The notes under the pieces: generated by a model
What the model was told of the DNA's origin: nothing
Database searches by the model: none
The model's input: the letters and a program-made list of their open reading frames with translations, nothing else
From: Cocos nucifera
Lineage: Eukaryota; Streptophyta; Magnoliopsida; Arecales; Arecaceae
Direction of reading: 5' to 3'
Assembly: GCA_006176705.1 (NCBI GenBank)
Contig: QRFJ01000295.1
Location: forward strand, 1-64,000
DNA length: 64,000 bases
Part shown: positions 9,880-21,739 of the stretch, in pieces
Numbering within the stretch: position 1 is the stretch's first letter
Layout: the number at the start of each line of letters is the position of its first letter
Position numbers and translations under genes: made by a program

Positions 9880-10870
9880 CGAAGGTTGACGGAAGATGAT
9901 GCTGGAGAGTTGATCGAAACCAAATTGATATAGATTCTAAATTAACCTATAAAAAGGTCTTAAGAACCAGTGAGGTATCCTTAAATTTAAGACTTTTCGA
10001 GCTTAAATCAATCGGAACCTTGAGAACAGATAGTAAAAATAGAGAACTAAAAGACAAGAAAAATGAGTTTGATCGGAGAATATTAGAGTTCGATCTTCCT
10101 TCAGTGGAAAAGTCGATAGAAAATTTTAGCAGAGTTTTGACTTTATGAATCTTAGACTTTCCTTTCGGAAAGATACTCTACCTCTCTATTTATAAAAAAG
10201 ATTTGCTTAGACTGTTAAACCATTTAAGAAGTTTGTTAGGCCATTAGCTTGCTGTAATAGAATAGCCAGCTATGTGGTGATCATGACTATTTTTCCATAT
10301 AGAAATTAGCTGTAGCATAGCTGGAATATAGCTGTGACATTGCTGGAAAGCAGTCGATACTCTTATCAAAAATCAACTGTTATATTGGCAGGTCGGTGAT
10401 AATTCGATCTGGCTGTATTGGCAATGTCGGTATTAACCTGATCTTATTATGAAATAATACTGACGAGCATGTCAGTCGAAATCAGGTCTTCGGATAGAGC
10501 ACTGATGGACCAATTTAGTCCTAAAGTGTTGATTGGAAGGACAGTAGAAGACTATTTTCAGCTTGAACATAAAACGGTAGAAACCTAATCCTAATTTTAG
10601 CCGCATTCATGAGCTATCAAATCATTTGATGACTGTGAGGATGGTAAATTACCGACATCACCCGTATAAATGGGTATAAATGGGTGAGATATCATAAACC
10701 AATGTCCCGCCGATGTAGGTCCATTGTCATAGCATCAGATCAATAGCCATCTCAGATCGATGTTAAATCTATTTGAACCTGAAATAGCCTATATCATGTT
10801 ATCATCAGAATACTATTTAATTAGTGACCTTCCTGATGTTGCCACATTGTTAAGGGTGACGTGCTATACC
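9880..10870 (-). mobile_element. LTR-like fragment, minus orientation
   Basis: Read on the minus strand, the block has a TATA box (TTTATAAATAGAGAGG, near 10180) followed by GGTAGAGTATCTTTCCG, then text typical of an LTR transcribed region leading to about 9900. No coding remains and no flanking duplication could be fixed, so the boundaries are approximate. This is inference from layout and composition. Confidence 0.3.
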
Positions 10871-11781
10871 AATAATAATTAAATATAAAATTACTAAAAC
10901 CTTTAACAAAAAAGAACAAAAGAGCCAACTTAAACTTTTTTCATTCAAAAATCTTTAATTTCATTCAAGTGATTGTTCATTTTTAAATTTACAAATTATG
11001 GTTTTAAAATATATTTTGATATGCTAGAAGACATTATAAAAAAGAATGTACCAAAACAAACAATAAAATAGAAATGTTTAAATATAATTAAGTAAAAATA
11101 GAAAAGAGGAGATGTAGTTGTTGAGATAGAAAAGGAGGAATTAGTTTGAGAGTCCATTCAATGAACTGAGAAAGATATTTCGAGTGAAGAAAAAAGAGAT
11201 TTGTATGTTTCAGATTTGCTGGATGGATTGAATCGGTTCTGCCCGGGTCTGGCCCATTTTAATTTGTTAAAGTAGGGTGGGATGAGGAATAAGGTATGCA
11301 GCTTTGTTGCTTGTGACAGAAGCAGGCCTTGAGCTGATTTAGTTAATGAGCTGATGGAAGTTGGTATGACTCCAATTTAGATGGGCTGCTACCTGATTTG
11401 GAAGAAGAGGCATAGCAATACGAATGTTGTCTTATCATCACCAAGGATATTGTGGTTTCAGAACAAAAATATTTTTATGATCACCAAGAGAGAAAAGGCC
11501 ACTAATTAGGGATCGTACTCTTTCATGAAATAGAGCAAGTTTGGATGCTACTGATCAAAAGAGTGAAGGAGAAAAACACATTCTTTCTGAAATAATTGTT
11601 TGAAGCACATTCTCAAGTTTAACAACATGAAAAGAAGCAAAATTTCTTTAATTCATAGGAGAAAATAACTATGATTTTGTTAAGAATACGAGTGTCTAAA
11701 GTGGTATGCCGTGTCACACTATCTTCAAATTTATTTATGCTAAAGCTATTGTGTAAGAGTACTCACTTCTAATACTTGCCA
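10871..11781. other. intergenic region without recognised gene
   Basis: AT-rich, with no frame of note and no recognisable transposon terminus. Confidence 0.4.
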
Positions 11782-11945
11782 CACTACAACAAAAATAACC
11801 CATAACAACAAAATTTTAGTAACATGCAGCAAAAAAAAAACATTACTATAAACATTCTCTAATAATGATTTTAAAAAATGTCATAAAAGATACATAATAT
11901 TGTAGCATTTCATCAAGAGTGTTACTAAAAGTTATTATATAACCA
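11782..11945 (+). mobile_element. CACTA-type transposon end
   Basis: It begins CACTACAACAAAAAT, matching the canonical terminal repeat of plant En/Spm (CACTA) elements, followed by repeated TTAGTAACAT / TTACTAAAAG-like subterminal motifs. The matching opposite end (…TTGTAGTG) was not found nearby, so it is a truncated or internally deleted copy. Confidence 0.45.
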
Positions 11946-13062
11946 TGTAATTGTTGAGATATATTATTATCAGTTTGATCTGATAAGATATTTAGCTCAT
12001 ATAATGGTTCTTATGCAACAGATAGCATAAGGGAAAAAATATAAAGTGAAACTGAATGTTCAAAGAAAAAAGAAGTGATCCATATAAAGAGTACTACCAA
12101 ATTACTGTTAATAATTGAGGATGAATCTTAACAAGTATTTGAAGGCTTTGAGGCATGGATAATCACCTATGCTTAAAGTGATATTTGCACCTCACTATAA
12201 TTGCTGCAAGGTTGATGGCAAAGCAAATTACTTTCAGGATACCAACAAAGCCCCTAGAAATCTGCATGGGACAACAACAACTTTTGAAAGATTTTCTCTT
12301 TCAGAACTTCTCAATTTTCTGTACTTGTGTGATTTGGTGTAAGGCAAAATAATGGAAAGAATAGGAACTTAATTCATGTTTTATCACCATAGATGGCACT
12401 AAATCATGACCGTTAATTCTAAAAGATACATCTGTTCAATTTAACAATCATACCTATTCAATGTAAAAGTCATGTATCTTCATGAACGGATATGTTTATT
12501 CAATCAACAGTCATGATAAATTACGGCCGATTAAAAATGAATTTCAATTAACTACCATTGCCAAGTACCAAGTGTATATATATATCCATTGCCAAATGCC
12601 AAGTACCAAGTGTGTGTGTGTGTGTATTCAATGAGTTTTTTGAAAGAAAATTTGAATTTTCCCCCAAAATTCCCACCATATCTCTTCAAGTACAGGGCTA
12701 GTTTAAATGTATATAAAGCACTTTTCTTCCTTGTAATCTTTCCATGTGGGATTATTCACTTGCCTTTACAATACTAGTATTACAAACTATCAAAGTGATA
12801 ATAGCTATAACAATTTCAGGACTCCGTTTCAATTCCATGAATAATTTCAGCTTTAGTTGGGCTTAACCTTAATGCATTTCCTGAACGGTGCAACGTTACA
12901 AACTTATTGAATGATGTATAAAATTTTGCCAAGAATAATGAGAACTTGAAATTTGTTGTTCATGGATTCCTCAACTATATCTCTACAAGTTCAATAAATA
13001 GTCAAGAGATTACCAGATCTTCGTTAGAGTAACTCTGAACCCACTGAGTACAGTTTGCTCTG
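11946..13062. other. intergenic region downstream of the first PPR gene
   Basis: Contains an AT/GT microsatellite area (TATATATATATA near 12575, about seven GT pairs near 12611) with the short duplicated phrase CATTGCCAA(G/A)T on either side. The part next to 13063 should include the 3' untranslated region of the minus-strand PPR gene. Nothing else recognised. Confidence 0.5.
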
Positions 13063-14703
13063 TCAGCTACATATGGAGCTAAATCCCGGCATCTTCCTGA
13101 TAACCATCTCTCTCATCACTTTCCTCACACCAACTACATCATCCCAACGCCTATCCAATGCATATGCATCAGAGAGCAGTAGATATCCACATGTATCATA
13201 AGGTGCAATCTTCATAATTTGTGCTGCCAATAGTTCTCCCAACTCTTTAGAGCCATGAGTCCTGCATGCACCAAGCAATGCCCCCCATATACCGATATCG
13301 GGCTTCATGGGCATTGTCCTTATAATTTCTATGGCCTCCTCCACCCTCCCTGCTCGACCATAAAGAGCAACCATGCACCCATAATGCTTTATATTCGGCA
13401 TGATGCCATAGGCCTTGCTCATGAGCGAAAAATACTCGACGCCATCTTCTAACAGCCCTGTGTGGCTGCATGCATTCAGAATGCCAAGAAAAGTCACTTC
13501 ATTCGGGCAGACACCTCCATCGTGCAGCATCTCTTCAAACAAGCATTTGGCTCTAGCTCCATGGCCATTGATGGCCATCCCATGGATGAGGCAATTCCAT
13601 GAAGCCACGGTCCTCACCGGCATCGCCGAGAACACCTCCATGGCTATCTCAGTCGCCCCACTCTTGGAGTACATATCAACAAGGCTCGTCCCGAGAGTGA
13701 CATTGAGCTCCAATCCACTCAACACGATGTGACCATGCACGGCTCGACCGCTAACCAAGTCCCCTTGCTCGGCACAGGCACTGAGGATGCTAACCAACGT
13801 GGCATTACTAGGTTCAACGCTCAAACTCCGCATCTCCCGAAATAGCTTCAAACCATCAAACACCTTCCCTTGTTCGACGCAAGCATCAATCATCGCTCCC
13901 CATGATGCATTGCTTCTCAAGTGGATTTGGTCAAATATTTGAAGTGCATCCTGAAGGGCTCCACAGTCTCCATACATGTGGATGAGCGAAGTGCCAGAGA
14001 AGGTGGCGGTGGCTAGCCCATGCTTGCTAAGGTGGGCATGTAGCTGCCTGCCCTCCCACAAAGCCATCCCATGGGAGCAACAGTCGAGCAGGAAGCAGAA
14101 GGTATACTCATTGGGACAAAGGCCTTGGAGTAGCAGTTTACGATATAAAGAGAGAGAGTTGAGTGGAGAGGAACTCAAGGAGAGGGCCTTTATGACTAAG
14201 TTGTAACAAAAGACATCCGAATGGTGGATTTGGGAGAAGAGGAGATCGACGAGTTGGAGGTCTGGGGGACTCAGGGAGGCAGTGGAGAATTTAAGCAAAC
14301 GGCTTGCAGCGAAGACATTGTGGAATAGGCCGGAGGTGATGACATGGGCGTGGATTTGGCTGAACTGGTACAGGTTCGGGCAGGCCTCTAGTTTGGAGAG
14401 GATGGGGTGGGTGAGAGTTAGAGGTGGTGCAGCTCCTATATCTGGAGGGGCTGGCAATCGGTCTTGTGTGGGTCCGCTGGGATTTTGAAGAAGGGGTGGG
14501 GTGTGGATTAGGGAGAGATATATATATTGGCTTGGGAGAGTGGCTTGTATCTTGTTATGATCATGTCTTAAAAACCAATATGGAGAAACAAGCAACTCAA
14601 GGCTTGTGTCATGTAAATAGAGGAGTGATGAGAAAAAGGCCCTGTGATTGGTTAGACGTTTTAGCACTTCTGGATGGAAGCTAAAGAACTTGGGCCACCT
14701 CAT
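13063..14703 (-). CDS. PPR protein, PLS class, E subgroup (organelle RNA editing type)
   Basis: Pentatricopeptide repeat protein of 546 residues counted from the only suitable ATG (14703). The open frame runs 20 codons further, but only to a GTG preceded directly by a stop. After about 90 residues without repeats come alternating L, S and P motifs: QIHAHVITSGLF, then VFAASRLL, VFCYNLVIKAL, EYTFCFLLDCC, TFSGTSLIHMYGDCG, NASWGAMIDAC, NATLVSILSAC, VTLGTSLVDMYSKSG, VASWNCLIHGM, EVTFLGILNACSHTG and IKHYGCMVALYGRAG. These are followed by E1 (IGIWGALLGACRTHG) and E2 (GYLLLSDAYALDRRWDDV...MPGFS). The protein ends SSICS with no DYW deaminase domain. Such proteins bind one site in mitochondrial or plastid RNA and specify C-to-U editing, borrowing a DYW partner. 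No intron, as usual for the family. Targeting is likely but not decidable here. Confidence 0.9.
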   Translation of the reverse strand: MRWPKFFSFHPEVLKRLTNHRAFFSSLLYLHDTSLELLVSPYWFLRHDHNKIQATLPSQYIYLSLIHTPPLLQNPSGPTQDRLPAPPDIGAAPPLTLTHPILSKLEACPNLYQFSQIHAHVITSGLFHNVFAASRLLKFSTASLSPPDLQLVDLLFSQIHHSDVFCYNLVIKALSLSSSPLNSLSLYRKLLLQGLCPNEYTFCFLLDCCSHGMALWEGRQLHAHLSKHGLATATFSGTSLIHMYGDCGALQDALQIFDQIHLRSNASWGAMIDACVEQGKVFDGLKLFREMRSLSVEPSNATLVSILSACAEQGDLVSGRAVHGHIVLSGLELNVTLGTSLVDMYSKSGATEIAMEVFSAMPVRTVASWNCLIHGMAINGHGARAKCLFEEMLHDGGVCPNEVTFLGILNACSHTGLLEDGVEYFSLMSKAYGIMPNIKHYGCMVALYGRAGRVEEAIEIIRTMPMKPDIGIWGALLGACRTHGSKELGELLAAQIMKIAPYDTCGYLLLSDAYALDRRWDDVVGVRKVMREMVIRKMPGFSSICS

Positions 14704-16355
14704 GTAGCCTTTCTCAATGTCTGGAGAATTTCTGAGCTTTGGCCACCCCTCCTCCTTACCCACTCAATTCCCTTCACTATTTCAAGTCCTACAGCTCTCT
14801 TCCGGAGGCCCTGTGCAGTCTGAGGAAGAAGGGCCTTAAAGACACCGATCAGGTCTCATCTTAGGTCCTCTCTTCGATGGATTCCATCTAGGGAAATACT
14901 TTGCCCGCGGTGAGCTTGGCTCACGCACGGGCCCAGGCAAAAAAAAAAAAAAATGGTATTCCATAAAAATTATTTTTTCACATGGCCTGGTGAGCAAAGA
15001 ATTTTCCTTCCATTCAAGGGTGAATATGCTAAAATGGAGCTATTGATATGGGCCTTCTCCATACCAACATCTCGGTAAGAACTACTTCTCTACTGTTCTG
15101 GCATTAATTCTATTCTATTAATTCATTCGCCTATTTGACAAAATTCCTCCGCTTGAAACCTTTTACTGCACTATTGATCTGTTTCAACTCTTTGGTCGAA
15201 AAGGTTCCCTTCCAAGTTACAGGCTCCGATGGGAGCCTGGAGAGAGCTGCACCTTTCTGATGTTGTCTTTTTTATCTTCTGAACATTTTGTGAAAAGCCA
15301 GAAAAGTTGAAAATATGGTCTATTAAATTTCCTGTTCTTTGCCGATCATAACACTTGTGGTATTCATTGAATTAAGTGCTTAAATGTAGAAAAAGCTGGA
15401 GTGCCCAACAACATCGAAGCCTACGTCTCATTTGCTCTGGCAGAAGTTATATGGTTGTTCCTGGACGACACATGGCAAGGTTTTGCTTTTGGCTTGCTCC
15501 GTTGGTCTTGCATGCCCTCTTGCTGAGGTCCTATCGATCAAGTGAGGTCTGCTTTTCTAAAAGCATGCCCACCTCCCATTTGCTTTTTCTCAAATTCTTA
15601 ATGAAAGACTGCCGAACATCATGTTGGCATTGTCTGATGCTTCTAAATCTATGAATTTATAGGTTGTTTGACATCTGGAATTGCCCCACTGCTGACATCC
15701 CCAACTCCTTGGAGAGGAAAGTAACCTTCCAGTTAGTAAGTGCTTGATAAGTTTTGGGAAGATTGGTCGTGCAACTGATTCATCCAGTGACTGAAATAAG
15801 GAATTTTGCGGTAATTGCAGGGGTTAATCGGTTGGACCACCACCTGTTAATTTGCTTACCCCATTCTTGATTAGTTTATCAGTGGCAGAAAATGATGGCT
15901 GATACTAGAAATAGAGACCAAGTAGTCCAATAGATTTAGAAGCGAACAGCAAACTTCTTGTTGCATGCAGAGACTCTGTAGGATATGCTAGACGTTGGAG
16001 GTCTGTTGCTAACGTTAAGAAGAGGGCAAGTTCTCTTTGTATCCTGCAAATATTTGAAGGATTGGACTTCGAAAAGCCCATTAGCATATGCAAATGAGAC
16101 TTTCCACTATCAGATCGGCCGTGTATTCCACCAAAATTCAAATATCAAGATGATCTGATGGTGGGAAGCACATGCAAACGTGCTCTCCATAGACAAACCC
16201 ATATTTGAAAGCTCCATCATCAGTCAGTTGGGATGAGAGATTTTTCCTCTGATTGCTTTTCGTTGAGGTACTTGGCATCAACCCAATGGAAATGAAGTGC
16301 TACTTATCATTTGTTGTTCTCGGAGTTTGGAGTTAAGAGGCAATTTAATGTTATT
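14704..16355. other. intergenic region, no confident gene
   Basis: Starts with the upstream flank of the PPR gene. A 14-base A-run lies at 14941-14954. Several broken frames around 15380-15660 and 15900-16160 look faintly coding-like, but none is continuous and no family is recognised. They may be remains of a processed or decayed gene. Confidence 0.4.
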
Positions 16356-16359
16356 AAGA

Positions 16360-16545
16360 TTTTAAATCCCATAGGATACGACTATTATGCGTCAATATCT
16401 CATTCCCTTCCAATATTTAGAATAAAAAATATCCCAAAACGTTCTAATTAGAACACTGGGATGCTAATAGGATAGTCCTATCCTGACATATGGGATGATA
16501 CCCCATCTTAATATCCCGCAGAAAGTCCTACTAAGATCTGAATTC
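16360..16545. repeat. possible MITE-like segment with GGGAT/ATCCC inverted motifs
   Basis: The segment is dense in GGGAT and ATCCC/ATCCT words in both orientations, including GGATAGTCCTATCC as a local palindrome. It has no coding content. The pattern suggests a small inverted-repeat transposon, but termini and target duplication were not fixed. Confidence 0.25.
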
Positions 16546-16921
16546 TTGAATATTAGGCTACATGGTTAACACTTTTAAGTTCAAGCACCCATCAAAATTA
16601 AAGTTGCATTTTGATTGCTAAAAAATGTCATATATCTCTAGAACAACAATATCAAGTACTCTAATTGTCGTTGTGAGTTAACCATACCGATTCAGAGATG
16701 GACCAAAGCTCAAAGCTGTTCTCTGTAATCTATTTTTATCACAAAAAGAAGTTGCCTCCCCGAATCTTTAGGAGGTCGGTTTACAAAATGCTTTTCCTTT
16801 TTCAGTCTCGTAATTTGATTACGACAAGCAAAGTCTCATGTCATTCCAAACTTCTTTAGACGTAAGCAACATGACAGCCTTATGATGAGCTTGCAAACCT
16901 GTCTAGCACGAACCGGTTGCT

Positions 16922-16963
16922 GTCGGTTGTGTTTTTTTTTGGTAGGAACGGTCGGTTGTGTTT
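16922..16963. mobile_element. micro-insertion flanked by 13-bp direct repeats
   Basis: GTCGGTTGTGTTT occurs at 16922-16934 and again at 16951-16963. The 16 bases between are TTTTTTGGTAGGAACG. Poly-T plus GGTA bracketed by a target-duplication-sized repeat fits the extreme 3' stub of a minus-oriented, poly-A-tailed retroposon. Confidence 0.45.
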
Positions 16964-17510
16964 ATTGTCCTATTCGGATCCGTAAACTGTAACCGTCTCC
17001 TCTTCTTCATTTTTTTCTTAATTTTTGAAGGAAAAGGAGGCCTAATCCACCCTAATTTCATTAAGTATATAATATTGCACTAAGCATTTAAAATCAAAAA
17101 GAGAAGGTATGAGAGCCTTCTCATATAAATTATAAATATTTGTGTGTGTGAGGAGAGCGAGAGGGTCTCCCCCCATCCCAATCAAACTATATATATATAT
17201 ATATATACCCATACATTAAAGCGTAAGCAAATGGCCTCCTAATACATCTCGTGTCAAACTTTTTTTTGATTTTTTTTGTCTTTTAGCTTCAGACCTCTTT
17301 CGAGCTCTCTCGAAGCTTCTTAACCCTTCGTGATGTCTACCTACTTCCCACTCTCCTCGCTTCTACCTCCCCCATCACCTTCCTCTCCATCATGACCGGC
17401 ATCGGCCTTTCTCCTCCTGTCTCCCTCAGATGCTTTTCTTCCCCTCCATTATCTTTTTTCTATGATAATTTTTTTTTTTTGACTTCGAGCCCTTACGGAC
17501 ACCGTCTACT
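16964..17510. other. intergenic sequence with (AT)n
   Basis: Contains about nine AT pairs near 17190 and several T-runs. No gene recognised. Confidence 0.5.
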
Positions 17511-18080
17511 TGAGGTGGTGCAGACGGCCGCAACCTGGGCCTGACGTGACGAGACGGAAGGTGAGAGGGAGGCGGTAGGAGGAAGGAAGGGGAAGGATTT
17601 TGGTGGTCATGCGAAGTGGGATGTAGCGCGAACGGCAATAGGACAGCACCACGATGGGGGTGGCGCAAATGGCTGCGACCTAGACCTCACGACGGGGGCA
17701 GGGGTGGGGGTGACGGTGGAAGGAAGAGAAGGGAAGGGGAAAAAAATAGATGCCGCCTCCTTGCGGGGGGCGAAGTCGCGGAGGGCGGTCGTGCGGGTTG
17801 GAGGAAGCGCCGAGGGATGGGAAGGGGTGGCGAGGGGGGTTGGTGGCGCCGGAGGAAAGGAGGGGAGAGGGGTTGATGGTGCCAAACCCAAGGAAGAAAA
17901 GAAGAGGAGATTTGGTGGTCGTATGAAGATGAGTGCAGCACGGACGATGGATGCAACGCGAACGGTGGTGAGGCACCACTATGGTGGGGGCAGCGCAGAC
18001 GACCGCTATTGAGGCCTCACGCGATGGGGGCGAAGGGTGAGGAGGTGGGGTAGACAGCAGGAGGAAGGAAAGGAAAGAAA
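17511..18080 (+). repeat. GC-rich tandem island
   Basis: Three diverged copies of a unit containing GCAGACGGCCGCAACCTGGG-like, CTCACGACGGGGG-like and GGAGGAAGGAAGGGGAAGG-like words start at about 17511, 17620 and 17930. Several overlapping frames stay open on both strands because the text is so G-rich on one strand; I do not call any of them a gene. It is joined to AT-rich repeat sequence on its right. Confidence 0.5.
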
Positions 18081-18660
18081 GAAAAAAAGAAAAAAAAAGG
18101 AAAGAAAAAAAATTAATAATAATTTAAAATATTTTAAAAATTAAAAATAATATTTAAAAAAAGTAGGAGAAGGATAAGGGACGAAAATAATATTTTTAAA
18201 ATATTATTTTTTTAAAAAATAAAAATATTATAAAAATAATTTAAAATATTTTAAAAATTAAAAAAATAATATTTTAAAAATAAAAGTATGGGAGGGATAA
18301 GAGAGAAAAATAATATTTTAAAAAAATATCTTATTTTTTAAAAATAAAATATTATAAAAATAATAATAATATTTTTTAAAAAATACTAATTTATTATTAT
18401 TTTTAAAAAAATAACATATCATTTTTTTAATTTTAAAAATAATAATATAGTAATTTATTTTTTAAAAATAATATTTTTATTATTTTTTAAAAAATAATAT
18501 TTTTTAAAATTTGAATTGATCTATTGGATCAGATCAAACTTAATAAATTATCCACAAACAAGATACAGTTCTCTATCGATTTGAAAGTCAAATCTCTGCA
18601 TTTAATAGCCTTCAAAAATTTACAAGATACTAATGATCAAGTATATCACTTTCCGTTTTC
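18081..18660. repeat. dispersed AT-rich repeat, copy 1
   Basis: AT-rich TTTTAAAAATAATATTT text containing GGAGAAGGATAAGGGA, ending in a more complex core at 18508-18645 (TTGAATTGATCTATTGGAT, AATAAATTATCCACAAACA, ATCGATTTGAAAGTCAAAT, CATTTAATAGCCTTC). The same core recurs at 26856-26985. An unclassified repeat family, likely non-autonomous. Confidence 0.6.
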
Positions 18661-21600
18661 CTATCTTTTCCTTCGAATTTCTATCTTTCTCTATTGGAAG
18701 GATGGTGGCAGGGACACCATGGGCGAGTAAGAGGGTGAGCGGCAAAACCATACCCTTCTATCCTCCGAATAAAAGGTAATTTTGATAATATTTTTTCTAA
18801 TTTTTTTTAAATTTTTTATTATTATTATTTGTTTGGTGTTCAGTTAGTTCTTTGGATTATATAAAAAATTGAGAATGATGATGTTCTGAGCATTCGGCAG
18901 GTAAGAAATCAAGAAAAGATGAGTGCTTAAATTTTTTTTTTGTTGATCTAAAATCTATCAAAATGGTAAACTGATTTTGATCTCTTTTTTTTAATTTTTT
19001 GTTCACTATCTTGCTACATTAATATTTTCTAAAGATCAAATAAGACTGTAAATCTTTTCTTAAATGATGGTTTCCTCTGGGATTGGAAGGCTGTGATATT
19101 GCAAGCAGGAACTTTCTGTGAACTTGATGAGAAAAAAATTAGTCATAAAATTTTTCAAATATTTTTCAGCAAAATCCTTCTAACCCGTTTAAGCTTTCAT
19201 ATCCATTAAATAATCCATCAATAAAAATAGAGGGCTACTGCAAGCACAGCAGCAACCCTTTCAAAACCCTCTTAGATGATATTTTTATACTACAAAATTG
19301 ATGACAGGCTCTTCTAAATACATTCTCTTCTGCTTTCCTCGCCACTACCTCACATGGATCTTCATCATTGAAAAAGGAAAAAAAATTGAATAGCCTATAC
19401 AGAAAAAATTTTGATCTTTTAAATTTTTTTCTCATTTTATTGTTTTCATTGATTTTTTTATTTTTTCTTAATTTTTGCTATACTTTTTCTGTTCATGGAA
19501 GTGTCAATCGGATGGGAGGCTCGACGCGAGCGAATAAAAAAATTTAGATCCATCTCAATCGGATGGAAAGCTTGAAGCAGATGAAGTAGCTTTTCTCTCC
19601 CTCTCTATAAAATTTATTAAAATATATTATTTTTTTATAAATTATTTATTATTATTTGATAGTTAAAAAAATTTATTATTATCTTAATGTTGATTTGATT
19701 GCATGATTAGACAGCTTGAAAGTAATTAAATGATGAAAAAATTATTAGTATGAATTTTATATAATAATTATAGATCCTACGATCTCAGAGTCCAATAATA
19801 AAAATAATATTTATGCTATCGATAATTTTTTTATTAAATTTTTTTTAATTTTTTATATTGATATGTTTTTAAGAAAAAATAGCTACTATGGAAGCATTTT
19901 ATCAAGATTGAATGCTCCATTCTTTTTTCTTTGAATTGATTTAAATTTAGACTCATCAATTTTAAATTTTTAGTTATTGTAGAACAAAAAGAAAATACTA
20001 CTTTGAATAAACGCCAATGTTTTATTTTGGTTATGGAAAGTCAGTTACTATAAAAAAAAAATTCTATGAAGAGACAATAACTATTTATGGAGGAGTGCTC
20101 ATGAAGAAAAATAAATATTACTTTCTTTCTTTATTATTTTTATTATCCAATGGCAAAAAATTTTAGAAATCATTCATAAATCTATCATGTCTTTTGTTCA
20201 CCAACTTATGTTGATATACATTTTTTTTAAGATCTACGGTAAATTTAGAGGATGGGGATACTGAGTGCTTTTTAATATTTCATACTGATTCTGTAAAGTT
20301 AGTTACAGTAAGACAGTCTTATCTTTTTTCGATATTTTATTTTTGACTAATGCTTATCTTTTATTTACATATTATTGATGCTTTTTAATTATCAAGAATA
20401 ACACTACTTTCTTTTAATTATTGTCCATGAATGTTGAAATTAAAATGATGAATACATTTAGAAGAATTAAATGATATCTTTCTTCATTACTATTTGAATG
20501 TATCTTATAACCAAATTTGGTCTAATAAATCATAAGAATCTTTTATCATTTGAAATATATAATATAAAATCTGATCTAAAATTTTGAATGAGCTATGCAT
20601 GTGAGTACACATTATCTATTTATTTCATATACTTATTTATATGATACCAATAAAATATAAATATTAATATATGATATATTTAATTAGTACATTATATTTA
20701 ATGAGATCAGAAAGATTTCATATTTATTATACTTGATATCTTATTTAAAACTTATTTTTAGTTTTTTTATATTTTTAATAATATTTGGTTGAAAAAAATT
20801 TAGATTTTTGAGTCCTTTTATGCATAAATTTTTTAATTATAAATAAATATATGAATCATGAAATCCATATTAATTTTTATCACAAAAGACGAACCATCTA
20901 AGAATGCTTTCATATTAATTTACCATTTAATCCAAGTCAAATAAATAATCTAATTTTCAAAATAATTTTGTATTTTATAATTATTTTTTAAAATTTTTTA
21001 GATTGATTTAAGAATTTATGTCTAAATGTATAAAATATATAGATTTATTATATATCGTTGAAAAAATATTAGAAAATTTAAAAAAATTGATTGTATTAAT
21101 GGGATAGCACTAATTCATCAAAAAAAAATTTATTTTTTAATATTTTAAGATTAATTTTAGAATTTTATATATAGATTTATTATATATGGTCCAAAAAATA
21201 TACAAAGATCAATATAAATAAAATTGATAGTTTCGATCGTATGAAATTATAATATATGCATATATAATTAAAAAATAAATTTAAAATTATGAATTATATT
21301 TTTTAATTAATTTTAATATTTAATATTTAAAATTATGAATTATTTCTTCAATCATTTTGATTCGTATTTTATTATGGAACTCAATTCAGTAATATTCTAA
21401 CAAAATTTTTTAATATTTATATTTTTTTTATGAAAAAATTATGATAAATGGAGACTAGCATGAATGTAAGTTCCACAACTAATAAAAATATTATATATAT
21501 TATATAAAAAAATTATATATTAATAAAATATTTTAAATTTTTATTTTGACTCAAGATAAATCCCACCGTGAAGTGCGGGCTACGCAAAAGATCTTTATCG
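18661..21600. other. AT-rich intergenic desert
   Basis: About 3 kb of strongly AT-rich DNA with no reading frame of note, no RNA gene and no clear transposon termini. Near 19500-19590 the phrase TCAATCGGATGG(G/A) occurs twice (about 60 bp apart). Confidence 0.5.
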
Positions 21601-21674
21601 CCGAAAGTAAAGATTAATGCAGAGTATGTGCATGCAAGCACGCATGTGGGAGTCTCTACACGTGTGCGCACACG

Positions 21675-21691
21675 CACATGTGTGTGTGTGT

Positions 21692-21733
<42 letters not shown>
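21675..21733 (+). repeat. compound (GT)n-(GA)n microsatellite
   Basis: A GTGTGTGTGTG run followed by GAGAGAGACAGAGAGAG and further GA pairs to about 21733. Reading frames across it are artefacts. Confidence 0.9.
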
Positions 21734-21735
<2 letters not shown>

Positions 21736-21739
21736 CTTT

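Noticed and set aside
15376..15654. Coding-like patch between the first PPR gene and 16 kb
   Set aside because: All three frames are broken within short distance and no family could be named.
17426..18012. Several overlapping 80-100-codon frames on both strands
   Set aside because: They run through a G-rich tandem repeat and have Pro/Ser or Gly/Arg low-complexity products.
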